64,000 nt of DNA. Source: Bacteroidetes bacterium GWE2_42_24. GTDB taxonomy: Bacteria; Bacteroidota; Bacteroidia; Bacteroidales; TTA-H9. The position numbers were made by a program, and so were the translations under genes. Positions 54,240-63,938 of the stretch are shown here, piece after piece. Location of the stretch: NCBI GenBank assembly GCA_001768515.1, contig MEOA01000018.1, forward strand, positions 18,138 to 82,137, written 5' to 3'. The notes below the pieces were generated by a model. The model searched no databases, was not told the DNA's origin, and saw nothing but the letters and a program-made list of their open reading frames with translations. The number at the start of each line of letters is the position of its first letter. Position 1 is the first letter of the stretch.

Positions 54240-57200
54240 TTATCTGATATGTGTTACCTGGGCGGCGCGTGTTGTCTGCCCCTGCCTGACAACCAGCACT
54301 GAGTTGCCGGCAGGAAGGAAGGTGATTCGAACCTTCATCTGCTTTTCTACGTTCCGCTGCTCTGAACCCAGTAGTGCTCCATCCGTCGAATACCATTCAA
54401 GGGTAACCCGGCCTGTCGGGAACGGGCATTCTATGGTGATGCAGTCGGTGGCAGGATTGGGAAACACCAGCAGTTGATCGGCTATCGCCGGTTTGTTGAC
54501 AACCCCGGTGGTCTCGGCTACGATCACATAGTTTTCGCGGGTAATCGATCTGCTCAGTCCGTCTTTCCAAACGGTGAGCTTCACGGGGTAAATTCCCTTT
54601 TCGGGATATACAATTCGCGGATTCTGTTCGGTGGAGACCGAAGGCGTCCCCCCTGCAAATTCCCACTGCCATGTAGCGATGTCGCTGAACGAATCGTCTT
54701 TGAAGCGAACCGTGTCGCTGAGCCCTACCCGTCGGTTCAACGCGTGAAACAATGGCTTGATCCCCGATGTATCGAGGCCCAGAAAAGAACAATACGAACT
54801 TATCAACTTTCGCATGGTGAGGGGGTACACCGGCGTCATGTTGCCAAGCTCGGCCATACTGCCAATTATCTTGTAAAGGGTATCCTTGGTATAGACAATT
54901 GTTTTGGGAACCGGCATATCCGACTCGAAAAGCGGCTTGCTGTTTCCCAGCATACCGAGCGTGTATGTCGAGACAGTATTGCCGGCCGTCATTCGGATGC
55001 GCTTGCCGGACATGAAGTTATCGGGCAAACCCGCCAGACTGTCGTAGCGGCTGACAGGGGTGGTGACGGCAGTGTATTTCAGGCATTTATTCAGAATCGA
55101 TTTGATACCATATCGCCAGTAATTGAATCCTTCCAGGTATAAGTTTTTGCCCGTGCTGAGGTAGCCGGCATAACGCCCCCCCTCTTCTGCGCCCAGGTTA
55201 TAAGAGTTGGACTGACTGCCCAGCAACAGGAATATGGCTGTTGCCTTGTAATCGACCACGGCCGACTTAACCGTCCGGGTGGGTATTCTCATCAAGTTAA
55301 AGTATTTTTCAAGCGTATCGGCTGTATTTGATTGCACAGCAGCATCGGCTATCAGCACCACCGTTTCGCCAACGGTCAGCGTGATGAGGAAGCGTTGTTT
55401 GTATCCCGTGGTATCGGCTATGTAAACGGTCAGAATATGCTCTGAACCCTCTTCTGTCGCGCGGCTGCTATTCACCGTGAAGGCATGCTTCATGTATTGC
55501 CCGGGGTTCATGATTACCGGATCTGTATAGGCAGTATCGGAGACTACCAGCATGGCATCTGAAGAGATAAGTTTCATACGCAAATGGTCGAGACTGATAT
55601 CCGATACATTGGCCAGGGTGATTTCCACATCGGCCGTTTCTCCCGGATCGAGACGATTGTTGTGTCCATCGTCAACCCTGTAGCCAATGAGGTTGATTTC
55701 AGGACGCGTGATCGTTACCGGGATATACAGGGTCTGGTTCAGTCCTGCTCCTTTCAGGTTTACCGTGAAGGAGACCACCTCCTTGTTCCCGAGCCGGTTG
55801 TCGATGCTGAACTTAATCAGGTCGTTGAGTGCAGTGGTCTGCCCGACTGCCAGCAAAGGGAGAGAAGCTGTTCCGGTTATCATGGCTATACCCGGATGCG
55901 TCGTGGCGACCGTGACGTTTACATCTTCAAACGACCCGGCTGAATGGTTCTCAAAATTAAGCTGAAGTTTATAGGTAGTATTTGAGTTTTCATCGGCCGT
56001 TACAGAAGCAGCTCCCGAAACCATGCTGAAAATGCCGAACTGTTTTTCGGCATACTGACCCGCGGCATCGGTAACCCTGATGTGGAGGTTGTAAGACATC
56101 GTGTCGGTAACGGGATTAAACGATAGCAGGCCATCGTCATCGAGGGTAAAGCCGGCGGCGGGTTGCAGCGGCTCAAAGATCAGGCAGTGATTGGATTGGG
56201 TGTTTGTCTGGTCATAGCTCCATAGCTGATAATTTTGCTGGTCACCTGCCGAGATGCCGGTATATACCATACCGGGATTGGCTCCTGTGAAGGGGGGGCG
56301 GTAGATCTCGATGCGACCCCGGGGAAACAGCTTCACCGCCGGTATGATGGTATCACCCGTCAGCCCTGAGACGATGTGCCATTGGATGAGGACAAAATCA
56401 TCGCGGACTTCCGCCATAATCTGATCTCCCTGAGGCCGGTAATAGGATCCGCTCATCGAATATCCTCCAACGATACAGAAGCGGTCTTTCAGGTAGGCCT
56501 GTGCATCACGGATGTAGGAATAGGGATACGACACGCTGTCGAAGTTGATGGTCCCGTTATCACCGATATACAGTTTTGAAAACTTCCGGCCATAGAACTG
56601 AAACTCAAACGGCAGATCAAGCGAGGCGAGCCGGGATCTGGTGTTATCAATCTGTAATGGCCATACATTTCCCGGAGTATAAGTTGAATCCGTTTCAAAA
56701 TGCTGGTATTTGGAGACGAAATTATACCTGTAGGGAGGTCTGCCGCCGGTAGCCTCCAACTGAACAGAATAGGGCGTATCGTTTGAAAAGGGTGGGAGCT
56801 GGCTGGTGGTAAAGAATGGATTGGCGGGTTGTGCAGCGTTGACGATAACCGAAACAAGCGATCGTTCAAGATTATCGATCACCACATCGGTGGCGGGGCT
56901 GATATATTCAACACCATCCGAAAACACCGAAAAACTGTGGATTGTTCCCCGGGCTTGCCCGTCGGACAGATCATGCTGATCGGCGATTAAAAACACCTTG
57001 AAGGGCTGCCCTGACGTAACCTCCGATAGCAGGGGGGTAAGATCCAGTCCGGCTTCAAGCTGCTCGCCGTTCGCGATGGAATCATTGCCCGAGAGCAGAT
57101 GAGCCTGCCCCAGGTAATTGAAGATCTGATACTCCCTGATGATTTGCGGATAGGCTCGAGCTGTATCCAGACTGAGCCCCATTTTCAGGCTGAGCCTGTT

Positions 57201-58199
57201 ACGAATATTATGACTGATCTTGAATTTGGCCGTCAACCGGGGTTCGTAGTTCTCTTTTACAGTGACGGCATAGGCGCATTCATTTTGTGCCCCCCAGTTC
57301 TCTATCCCTTGAGCAAAGGCGCTGTAGAGCAGGAAGAAAGTACCGCTATCACCCCACTCCTCCCCGTAGCTGTTTACCACCTTGTAACCCCCGATCTCCC
57401 AGTCGCCCAGGTCAACCCGGCCATCGCCGTTGATGTCAATGTTGTTGGTAAACCTTCCGTCACTGTTCACATCGTATCTGATCGAATCCTGATAACCCAC
57501 GATGGTCATTCCGTGCGAAGGAGTGGTAATGATTCGTGGCATCACTTTGGAACCGGCAAAGGGTGATTCAGGGGGTAAAAACTGATCGGAGTATGGCGGG
57601 TGGGCACTGAATACTGCCACACCACCCCATTCCGAGCCATCCAGATGGTTATAGAGCCACTGGCGCATCAGGTTTAGCCCTTCAACTGTGTTGACCGGGA
57701 TGCTGTACACCTTATCGATCCGGTTGTGCATGGAATGGAGGTACTTCTCATAACCGTTCATCCAGTATAGACCTCCAACCATGTGATCTTCTCCGAAATC
57801 TGTAACGGAAGGGTTGCCGGCATCCCTGATCAACTGGTAACTATGAAGAAAACTTACCCCGTCCTGCGATTCACCGTCGTAAAAATTGTAGGTAAAGTTG
57901 GCAGACATCTGATGATCAGGCGTGTTGGCCGTATCATGCCGGGCATGGTTAACGGCATAGGTAAAGGCATGATACACACCCGATGCCTGCTGACAGTTGG
58001 GAAACCAGAGTTGTGAATAAATGGGCGGAAACCAGGGGGCAACAGAATTATCAACACCCTCAGGCAGCGCTCTGCCTTTCAGGGTTTCAGGCAACGAGAG
58101 CGGAACGATATCATTAACAGCTTGCCCGGCAACCTGTTGCGCGAAAAACACGACACCAGAGAGTACGCCCACGAGCAGAGACAGAAAAAATTTCTTCAT
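54240..58199 (-). CDS. C1 (papain) family cysteine peptidase with PKD domain and T9SS sorting domain
   Basis: The 1319-residue secreted protein has a signal peptide (to about 25) and a papain-type domain. Q63 and C69 in YSQLWFPNCQQASGVYHAFTY keep the six-residue spacing of papain Gln19/Cys25, with His229 in TTPSHGMTIVGYQD and Asn276 in YKVVNSYGEEWGDSGTFFL. Between His and Asn are two dockerin-like calcium loops (D243-D266). Long beta-sandwich regions with a CARDB-like domain follow (about 840-950, with LDPGETADVEITLANV). A PKD domain precedes the tail (about 1165-1240, with FKDDSFSDIATWQWEFAGGTP), and a C-terminal sorting domain completes it. It likely degrades proteins outside the cell. Confidence 0.87.
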   Translation of the reverse strand: MKKFFLSLLVGVLSGVVFFAQQVAGQAVNDIVPLSLPETLKGRALPEGVDNSVAPWFPPIYSQLWFPNCQQASGVYHAFTYAVNHARHDTANTPDHQMSANFTYNFYDGESQDGVSFLHSYQLIRDAGNPSVTDFGEDHMVGGLYWMNGYEKYLHSMHNRIDKVYSIPVNTVEGLNLMRQWLYNHLDGSEWGGVAVFSAHPPYSDQFLPPESPFAGSKVMPRIITTPSHGMTIVGYQDSIRYDVNSDGRFTNNIDINGDGRVDLGDWEIGGYKVVNSYGEEWGDSGTFFLLYSAFAQGIENWGAQNECAYAVTVKENYEPRLTAKFKISHNIRNRLSLKMGLSLDTARAYPQIIREYQIFNYLGQAHLLSGNDSIANGEQLEAGLDLTPLLSEVTSGQPFKVFLIADQHDLSDGQARGTIHSFSVFSDGVEYISPATDVVIDNLERSLVSVIVNAAQPANPFFTTSQLPPFSNDTPYSVQLEATGGRPPYRYNFVSKYQHFETDSTYTPGNVWPLQIDNTRSRLASLDLPFEFQFYGRKFSKLYIGDNGTINFDSVSYPYSYIRDAQAYLKDRFCIVGGYSMSGSYYRPQGDQIMAEVRDDFVLIQWHIVSGLTGDTIIPAVKLFPRGRIEIYRPPFTGANPGMVYTGISAGDQQNYQLWSYDQTNTQSNHCLIFEPLQPAAGFTLDDDGLLSFNPVTDTMSYNLHIRVTDAAGQYAEKQFGIFSMVSGAASVTADENSNTTYKLQLNFENHSAGSFEDVNVTVATTHPGIAMITGTASLPLLAVGQTTALNDLIKFSIDNRLGNKEVVSFTVNLKGAGLNQTLYIPVTITRPEINLIGYRVDDGHNNRLDPGETADVEITLANVSDISLDHLRMKLISSDAMLVVSDTAYTDPVIMNPGQYMKHAFTVNSSRATEEGSEHILTVYIADTTGYKQRFLITLTVGETVVLIADAAVQSNTADTLEKYFNLMRIPTRTVKSAVVDYKATAIFLLLGSQSNSYNLGAEEGGRYAGYLSTGKNLYLEGFNYWRYGIKSILNKCLKYTAVTTPVSRYDSLAGLPDNFMSGKRIRMTAGNTVSTYTLGMLGNSKPLFESDMPVPKTIVYTKDTLYKIIGSMAELGNMTPVYPLTMRKLISSYCSFLGLDTSGIKPLFHALNRRVGLSDTVRFKDDSFSDIATWQWEFAGGTPSVSTEQNPRIVYPEKGIYPVKLTVWKDGLSRSITRENYVIVAETTGVVNKPAIADQLLVFPNPATDCITIECPFPTGRVTLEWYSTDGALLGSEQRNVEKQMKVRITFLPAGNSVLVVRQGQTTRAAQVTHIR

Positions 58200-58868
58200 A
58201 GAAATAAATTTGGCCGAAAATTAAGAAATATTTGTTTGTCATTTGCCAGACGCTGAAACGAAACAATTGGTTGGTGCACAGTAGAAATTTGGTGAATGAT
58301 TATTATTTTGGATTTATCTGTCCATTCCCTGTGGTTAATAAAAATAACGACCGTGGTTTTAATTATCCGGTTGATGGTTTGCTGACGGGGTTATACTTGC
58401 GCTACCACAACCCGGCAGAAACGTCCTGCCCTGCATGTCTGATGCTGGTATTTCTTGATCAATACCAATAGAAAAACTCCGTTATCTTTCTTGCTTCTTC
58501 GTTGACGCATAAAAAAAACTTCGCTACGCCGGTACAGGCCCGCCGGAGTATTCATGACTGAGGTTCAGCGATAGAGTCGGCAGGTAATGCGTTTGCTGAG
58601 GCATTGTAGCTGTGTGTAGTCTAGCCGCCGGGAGTAGCCGTGGCAGATCCCGTTGTCAAAGTCGGTGGTGCAGTGCATCAGAGGCGCCTGATCAGCGTGT
58701 ATGGGCGTTTCCAATAGCCGACAGCTGACAGAGGACTTGCTTTAATTATAGCCCTGTATCGCGCGTTTGGAGGAGGGTTACATTGTCCTTTCAGAAATAA
58801 AAAAAGAAGCCCTGTACAGGGCTTCCTTTTTCACCTGATGTGAAAGGCCATCCATAATTTCAGAAATG
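58200..58868. other. Intergenic region before the T9SS gene at 58869
   Basis: This 669-nt stretch holds the terminator at 58806-58825 and otherwise unrecognised DNA, GC-richer from about 58500 to 58700. No gene is supported. Confidence 0.5.
58806..58825 (-). terminator. Perfect palindromic terminator of the downstream T9SS gene
   Basis: GAAGCCCTGTACAGGGCTTC is a perfect 20-bp palindrome flanked by A and T runs. On the minus strand it is followed by T residues, 44 nt after the stop codon of the gene at 58869. Confidence 0.85.
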
Positions 58869-59774
58869 TTATCTGGTGGCCTTTATAATTTTTTTGTTGA
58901 CGACATTATTAGCCGCATCGAATACCCGCAGCATGTACACGCCATCATTTAATCCCGACAGATCGAGATTATTGAGATCCGAATCGAACGCTCTTACTTT
59001 CTGTCCGGAAAGATTATACAGTTCTGCCCTTTTCAGCGTTTCGCCTGAATCATGATTAACCGAGATATAGTCCCCGGCCGGATTGGGATAAATGGATATC
59101 CCTTTATTTACGATAGGATCCTGTACGGATACAAAGGCACTGCAATCGGCAGTCAATTCATACAGGCCTTCGAGATTGATCATCTGGAACCATTCAAAGT
59201 TATCACCTCCCATAACAACGGATTCACCAACAACACCGGCCCCGGTTTCAAAATGTGCAGTACTGGCCCAGGCGTTGGCATCAGCGATAACGCCCATCCA
59301 ATAACGGCCCTGAACAAGGTTGCCTTTTAAAACGATGGGCTCGGGCAGTGTAATGGTGAGATTACGGACGTAGAACTGATGCATGGGTTCATAACCTACC
59401 ACTATAAAGGTGTCAATTTCGGTGGCTGTAACATCAAACAATATATCACCGGGAATTTCCTGTGGAATTTCCCCGGGATCTTCGGGATTGGTCAAGGTAT
59501 CGTTATAAAAACGGAAATGGACGTAAGTAGGCGGGATCTTGCTTGAAAGGGTTACTTTTATACCGGTAATGGTCATCTGAATATCTGATGCTATCGGAAT
59601 ATCAACGGCGGCTTTTTGTCCCGAGTTGCCGGTTATAAACAGACCATTCTGTTCTTCCGTGTCGTTTATCACGACAACATTACATGAATCCTGCCCCGGC
59701 ATCATCACGGAGGCATGGCCCGATGCATTGCATCCAAGCATGAATAAGGCAATAAGGCGTAAAATGTTTTTCAT
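58869..59774 (-). CDS. T9SS-sorted secreted protein, hypothetical
   Basis: The ATG at 59774 (301 residues) starts the signal peptide MKNILRLIALFMLGCNASGHA; the open frame begins 34 codons earlier without a signal-like start. A beta-rich body (about 30-220) has no recognised enzymatic motif; it contains ITGIKVTLSSKIPPTYVHFRFYND and MGVIADANAWASTAHFETGAG. The last 75 residues are a T9SS type A sorting domain (GISIYPNPAGDYISVNHDSG, YNLSGQKVRAFDSDLNNLDLSGLNDGVYMLRVFD, ending KKIIKATR). Confidence 0.85.
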   Translation of the reverse strand: MKNILRLIALFMLGCNASGHASVMMPGQDSCNVVVINDTEEQNGLFITGNSGQKAAVDIPIASDIQMTITGIKVTLSSKIPPTYVHFRFYNDTLTNPEDPGEIPQEIPGDILFDVTATEIDTFIVVGYEPMHQFYVRNLTITLPEPIVLKGNLVQGRYWMGVIADANAWASTAHFETGAGVVGESVVMGGDNFEWFQMINLEGLYELTADCSAFVSVQDPIVNKGISIYPNPAGDYISVNHDSGETLKRAELYNLSGQKVRAFDSDLNNLDLSGLNDGVYMLRVFDAANNVVNKKIIKATR

Positions 59775-60026
59775 TGTCTGGTAAATTTTAATGGATCGTT
59801 TGTTAAAATGAATGTTTGTTTTCATCCACAAATAACGTGATGGCAATACATCCTGCCAAATATTCCGGTAGGACAAATAGTAGGACTATTCATTAAACTT
59901 ACCGGTTAATATTTTTAAAGGTTTGTAAATTAGTGCAAAACAAGCAAAATAAAAACGACATGCTAAATCAGTGGTAGGACTTTTTCGCCCGACAAGCAAC
60001 CAGTCTCCTGATCGGCGAACGAAAGC

Positions 60027-61958
60027 TTAAAGGGCATTCAGGAAGGCGCTGATATCTCCGTTAACGGGCAATTGCAGCCTCTTTCGCATTCGCTGCCGCC
60101 CTTTATTTACTGCTGCCAGGGTGATGTTCATAACCTGCGCGATTTCATTCGACGAAAGTCCTACAAATAGATAGGCGCAAAGTTTTTGTTCATTCAGGGT
60201 AAGATCGGGAACCGCTTTTATCAGTCGTTCAAGGAATCCTGTATGCGATTCTTCCAACGAAATTTTAAACTTTTTCCAGTTTAAGTCTTTATCAAGGTTG
60301 CTATTAATCACTTTGATAAGTTCAGTGATATCATTTGCCGGCTTTTCAGTGGCTTGCCTTTGTATATTTACCAGTTCCTTTTTAATTTGACCCAGTATCT
60401 CATTTTTGTTGATGAAATTTGCTGTAAGTGTGGTGAGCTCCCTGTTTTTAAGCATGACGCTGGTGTTCAGATTGCTGAGCTCCAACGCGCGGATTTCCTC
60501 CTCCGATTTATACTTCTGTACCAGATACAATTGGCGCATTTCTTCTTCACGCTTTTCAATTTCGAGTAACCGGTAGTCATTTGCGCGTTTTGCAATTTCG
60601 AGCTCGAATAGTTCCTTTGTTTTTCGCATCGAGAGCACTTTCATCCTTAACAAAATAAACAGCAATATCAATACGATCGAAATAGCAATGATGGCAAAGA
60701 CAAGGAAATGGTTATTGGTTCTTTGCTGGTTTTTCTCCTGCCTGAGTATCTGATTTTCCTGGTCTTTATGCCTTAATTCATAGCGTCCCTGCATCTCCGA
60801 TAATTGCCTGCTTACAGATTGATTATACAGGCTGTCGGAAAAGATGAGTGCCTTTGCCCATTGTGCCGAAGCTTCCTTATAGCGGCCCTGTCTCTCGTAA
60901 ATTACAGCCAATTGTTTGAAAGCTTGCACCTCTACAACCAAATACCGACCCTCCGCGGCTATTTCTAACGCCTTGATAACGTATGCTTCAGCATCCTGAA
61001 TCTGATCTATCTTCAGATAAACCTCCGCCATGCTACTATAGGTGGTGGCAATCCCTTCCCTGTTGCCCGTTTCGTATTTAAGCGCGATTGATTTTTTAAA
61101 ATTATCGAGGGCCTGCCCGTACTCATTTAAATCGAAGTGGATAATGGCCACATTATGATAGATGGCGGCCATGCCCCCGATGTTTCCTACTGCCTGCTGA
61201 TATTTGAGAGCCTTGGTGTAATAACCGAGCGACTTTTCTTTATTTCCCCTGACATCCTCTACAACCCCCAGGTTGTTGTATATCGATCCAAGAGCTTTCA
61301 CAGCTTTTCGACTGAAAGATTCATTCAACGCCCTGTTTAAATTTATCCCTGCTTCATCAAATTTCTTGAGGCGCATGAACAGGCAGCCGAGATTCAGGTA
61401 GGTGTTCACGATTCCCTGATCATCTTTTGCCAGCGAGTAAACCCGGAATGCCTCGTGATAATATTTCAGCGCCGAATCGCTGATCCCTGCTCCCTCGTAA
61501 GCTATACCCAGCACACTGTAAAGTTTCCCCAGGTCGCCGGGATTCTTGTCCCGGGGTTTTATGCTCAGGGCTTTCCGGAGAATGCTGATGGATGTGTCGT
61601 AACTGCCCAGGTTGCTCCAGGCAAGCCCTTCCTGCGTCAGACTTCGCATCATCAGCGTGGTATTGTTCATTCCTGCCGCCTCAAGATATGCTTCCTTGGC
61701 ATAGGCTAATGCCTCACGGCCATCTGAATACATGTAAAATTCGGCTAATGCTGATTGTGTCCTGACATGCTCCTCCCCTTTGACTTTGCTTAACTGCCTT
61801 CGCAATGAGTCTGCCGTTGACGGCGCATTGGCAAATGATGTAAACGAAATACAGATCAGCAGTGTAATGATGACGGCACGTAACCGCTTCCCGGTCATAG
61901 CCGATGAAGCCTGTAGTTGCTTTATAATCGACAGGATGCACATCACCAGGTTCTTCAT
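60027..61958 (-). CDS. TPR-containing membrane-anchored LuxR-like regulator
   Basis: The 643-residue protein has a signal or anchor segment (about 25-45), about nine TPR units (about 50-380; for example GDLGKLYSVLGIAYEGAGISDSALKYYHEAFRVY), a transmembrane helix (about 415-435, FLVFAIIAISIVLILLFILL) and a coiled coil. A C-terminal LuxR-like helix-turn-helix follows: LNEQKLCAYLFVGLSSNEIAQVMNITLAAVNKGRQRMRKRLQL. The layout resembles Bacteroidota one-component TPR regulators where a periplasmic sensor signals to a cytoplasmic DNA-binding domain. Targets are unknown. The gene is followed by the repeat-rich region C on the other side of its start. Confidence 0.86.
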   Translation of the reverse strand: MKNLVMCILSIIKQLQASSAMTGKRLRAVIITLLICISFTSFANAPSTADSLRRQLSKVKGEEHVRTQSALAEFYMYSDGREALAYAKEAYLEAAGMNNTTLMMRSLTQEGLAWSNLGSYDTSISILRKALSIKPRDKNPGDLGKLYSVLGIAYEGAGISDSALKYYHEAFRVYSLAKDDQGIVNTYLNLGCLFMRLKKFDEAGINLNRALNESFSRKAVKALGSIYNNLGVVEDVRGNKEKSLGYYTKALKYQQAVGNIGGMAAIYHNVAIIHFDLNEYGQALDNFKKSIALKYETGNREGIATTYSSMAEVYLKIDQIQDAEAYVIKALEIAAEGRYLVVEVQAFKQLAVIYERQGRYKEASAQWAKALIFSDSLYNQSVSRQLSEMQGRYELRHKDQENQILRQEKNQQRTNNHFLVFAIIAISIVLILLFILLRMKVLSMRKTKELFELEIAKRANDYRLLEIEKREEEMRQLYLVQKYKSEEEIRALELSNLNTSVMLKNRELTTLTANFINKNEILGQIKKELVNIQRQATEKPANDITELIKVINSNLDKDLNWKKFKISLEESHTGFLERLIKAVPDLTLNEQKLCAYLFVGLSSNEIAQVMNITLAAVNKGRQRMRKRLQLPVNGDISAFLNAL

Positions 61959-62386
61959 TGAAAAAATGGACTTTAACGATTCACGTAACAGGGTTCAACA
62001 AGCATGAAATTCCGGGTTTAAATATGAAATAAATCCCTGATCAGAGACAACAGGTGATTATAGCTAACCAGCCGCGTAACAGGGCAGTAATAACCATGGC
62101 AGGTCGTCTGCCGGTTGTCGGAACACGGCCCTCAAAGACTCGCCACGATTTCAATCCTATGGCATCAGCGCTTTGATAACAACGCGTTTGTCAATCCTTC
62201 GCGAAACCACGAAGGTTTCCGTTATTGGTAGTTTCGTATAATCGCAGAGCCAAAGGTAAAATATTTTTCAGGTAAGTAGTGTAACGCAGGTACTGTGGGC
62301 TCTTCCCACGTCGGGTGCCCGGATAATTGAAAAGCTTTAGCTTATTTGTAGCCAACTCCTGTTCTGTTGCGGTCGATCATCTTGCT

Positions 62387-62421
62387 GTACTTTCTTTTCC
62401 CTGCGGGCGAAAAGAAAGTAC
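62387..62421. repeat. Palindrome core of the repeat, first copy in C
   Basis: GTACTTTCTTTTC (13 nt) is followed by a 9-nt loop and its perfect complement GAAAAGAAAGTAC. The same 35 nt recurs at 62560-62594 and, with slight change, at 15531-15565. Confidence 0.9.
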
Positions 62422-62559
62422 CAAAGAAAGCGCCCTCTTAGTCCGCTGCTCCAGGCAACTTTTAAGGATTATCCGCTACACCGGCGGTGAGAAGTAGTCG
62501 GCGTAAGGCTGGACATTTTTGTAGCCAACTCCTGTTCTGTTGCGGTCGATCATCTTGCT

Positions 62560-62594
62560 GTACTTTCTTTTCCCTGCGGGCGAAAAGAAAGTAC
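62560..62594. repeat. Palindrome core of the repeat, second copy in C
   Basis: This is identical in sequence to the palindrome at 62387-62421, offset by 173 nt. Confidence 0.9.
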
Positions 62595-63557
62595 CAAAGA
62601 AAGCGCCCTCTTAGTTCGCTGCGGATATTTTTACCGGAATTGCTACGAAGTACCACCCAAAGCGCAACCCGGGCCATTCGGGGAGTTGAGATGATACACC
62701 AGTCTGGTGTCTTCCTCCCTCATTCGCGGATTGCTTTGCGTCACCCTGACCTTGAAAGGTGATACCTTTATGGTACTTCCTGAATTCCTGGCAAAAATCT
62801 CCGATGCTCCCTGCGACTTCTGAGGATTGACTTTGCACGGACGGTGAGAAGTAGTGGCGGTGGTACTCTTCTACATAGCCGGCGGGAGGCTTAGGCTGTT
62901 AGCATTTACATATCCTGAAGGCATAGTCTTGAAAAGTTACATTTCTCTACTTTCCATAAAAAAGGTAACCAGCCCCCGCGCTATTTTTGTTTAATATGGG
63001 TATGCTTTTAAAAGAATATACAGCATATACCAGCCAAAAATCAAGCGAAGATAAACCATAACCGTAGGTCTAACCGTTAAAAAGGGCACATTTTATCAGC
63101 CTAATAAAAGCCGGAATGCATTGCATCCGGCTTTTCCGATATTCTCTGATAATGATTGGGATTTAAGAGCCGGGGACGATACAACTGCAGTAGCTTGCTA
63201 TGGCACGCCACGGGGGCGAATCTTCAACAAACGCTAAAAAATCACCTCAAATAGTTACCAAAGAGGGTGTACACCCCCCAATACCCGGGCTTGTAAATTT
63301 TCCACCCGGCTTTGGATGCAGGTTAACATACTATAATGATTCCATGATAAATAAACGTTGAGGGCGAGCGGCACTAAAATATACTTTGGTAGTTGCCCTG
63401 ACGCCCTCCGTTAACCTACGCCCGATATAACCATTCCTCGCCTCTTGTCCTCCTGTGGCACGAATACAGCTTATCGATTAAAACGATCACTCACCGGATG
63501 AAAATGAACGCTTATTAGATAAAATGACCAGAGTGTAGAAATTGGTAATTCTGAGCT

Positions 63558-63600
63558 TATCTTTGTAAAACGAAAAGGGGCGACTCTACAGCCGTCGCCC
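63558..63600 (+). promoter_or_regulatory. -7-like element followed by a GC hairpin
   Basis: TATCTTTG (63558-63565) fits TAnnTTTG; 13 nt later GGGCGAC and GTCGCCC (63578-63584 and 63594-63600) form a perfect 7-bp stem. It could be a leader hairpin, an attenuator or a coincidental pair. Confidence 0.35.
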
Positions 63601-63938
63601 TGCAGCCTCACAGCAGTGGAATCTTATATTCCTTACAGAGTATTATACAACCAGTTATAGTTTTAAAAATCAACATTATGAAAAACAAATCTACAGAACT
63701 CTTGATGATGTCATTGGCGCTAATATCTTTTGCTTGGTTTATCCGTGAATAGAGTTTCCCACAGTATAACAAATTAATCATATTACTGTTATACAGACAC
63801 ATATCATGATTAACATTAATAAAGCAGGGGCAATGACTAGAATCTTTTTTCAAAAGCTTGCAATATCGTTGTTGTTGTTCCAGACAAACTAGGGATATAG
63901 TTTTTCAAATTAACACAACCAAATTTATTACAATTAAC

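Larger units (their letters stand above)
62348..63200 (+). repeat. Dispersed composite intergenic repeat, copy C
   Basis: This is the fullest copy. It has a duplicated palindrome module (62348-62449 and 62521-62622, offset 173 nt), an unmatched insert (about 62623-62807), the AGTCGC-like/CTCCCTGCGACTT junction, the TAGCCGGCGGGAGGCTTAGG module, the TTCCATAAAAAAGGTAACCAGCC module, the TTTTAAAAGAATATACAGC module, a degenerate 11-bp unit, and the CATCCGGCTTTTCC...GGGGACGATACAACT module shared with copy B. Confidence 0.85.
61959..63938. other. Long intergenic region dominated by repeat copy C
   Basis: No gene is supported in these 1980 nt. The main content is repeat copy C (62348-63200). At 63558-63600 a -7-like element is followed by a 7-bp GC stem. 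Two short open frames with signal-peptide-like starts (63678-63752, MKNKSTELLMMSLALISF; 63808-63894, including FFQKLAISLLLFQTN) may be truncated remnants. Confidence 0.5.

Noticed and set aside
62462..62677. 71-codon minus-strand open frame in repeat copy C
   Set aside because: It lies on the palindrome module and is not conserved in copy A.
63608..63853. 81-codon minus-strand open frame
   Set aside because: Low-complexity AT-rich sequence, no family match, no promoter, and it overlaps better plus-strand starts.
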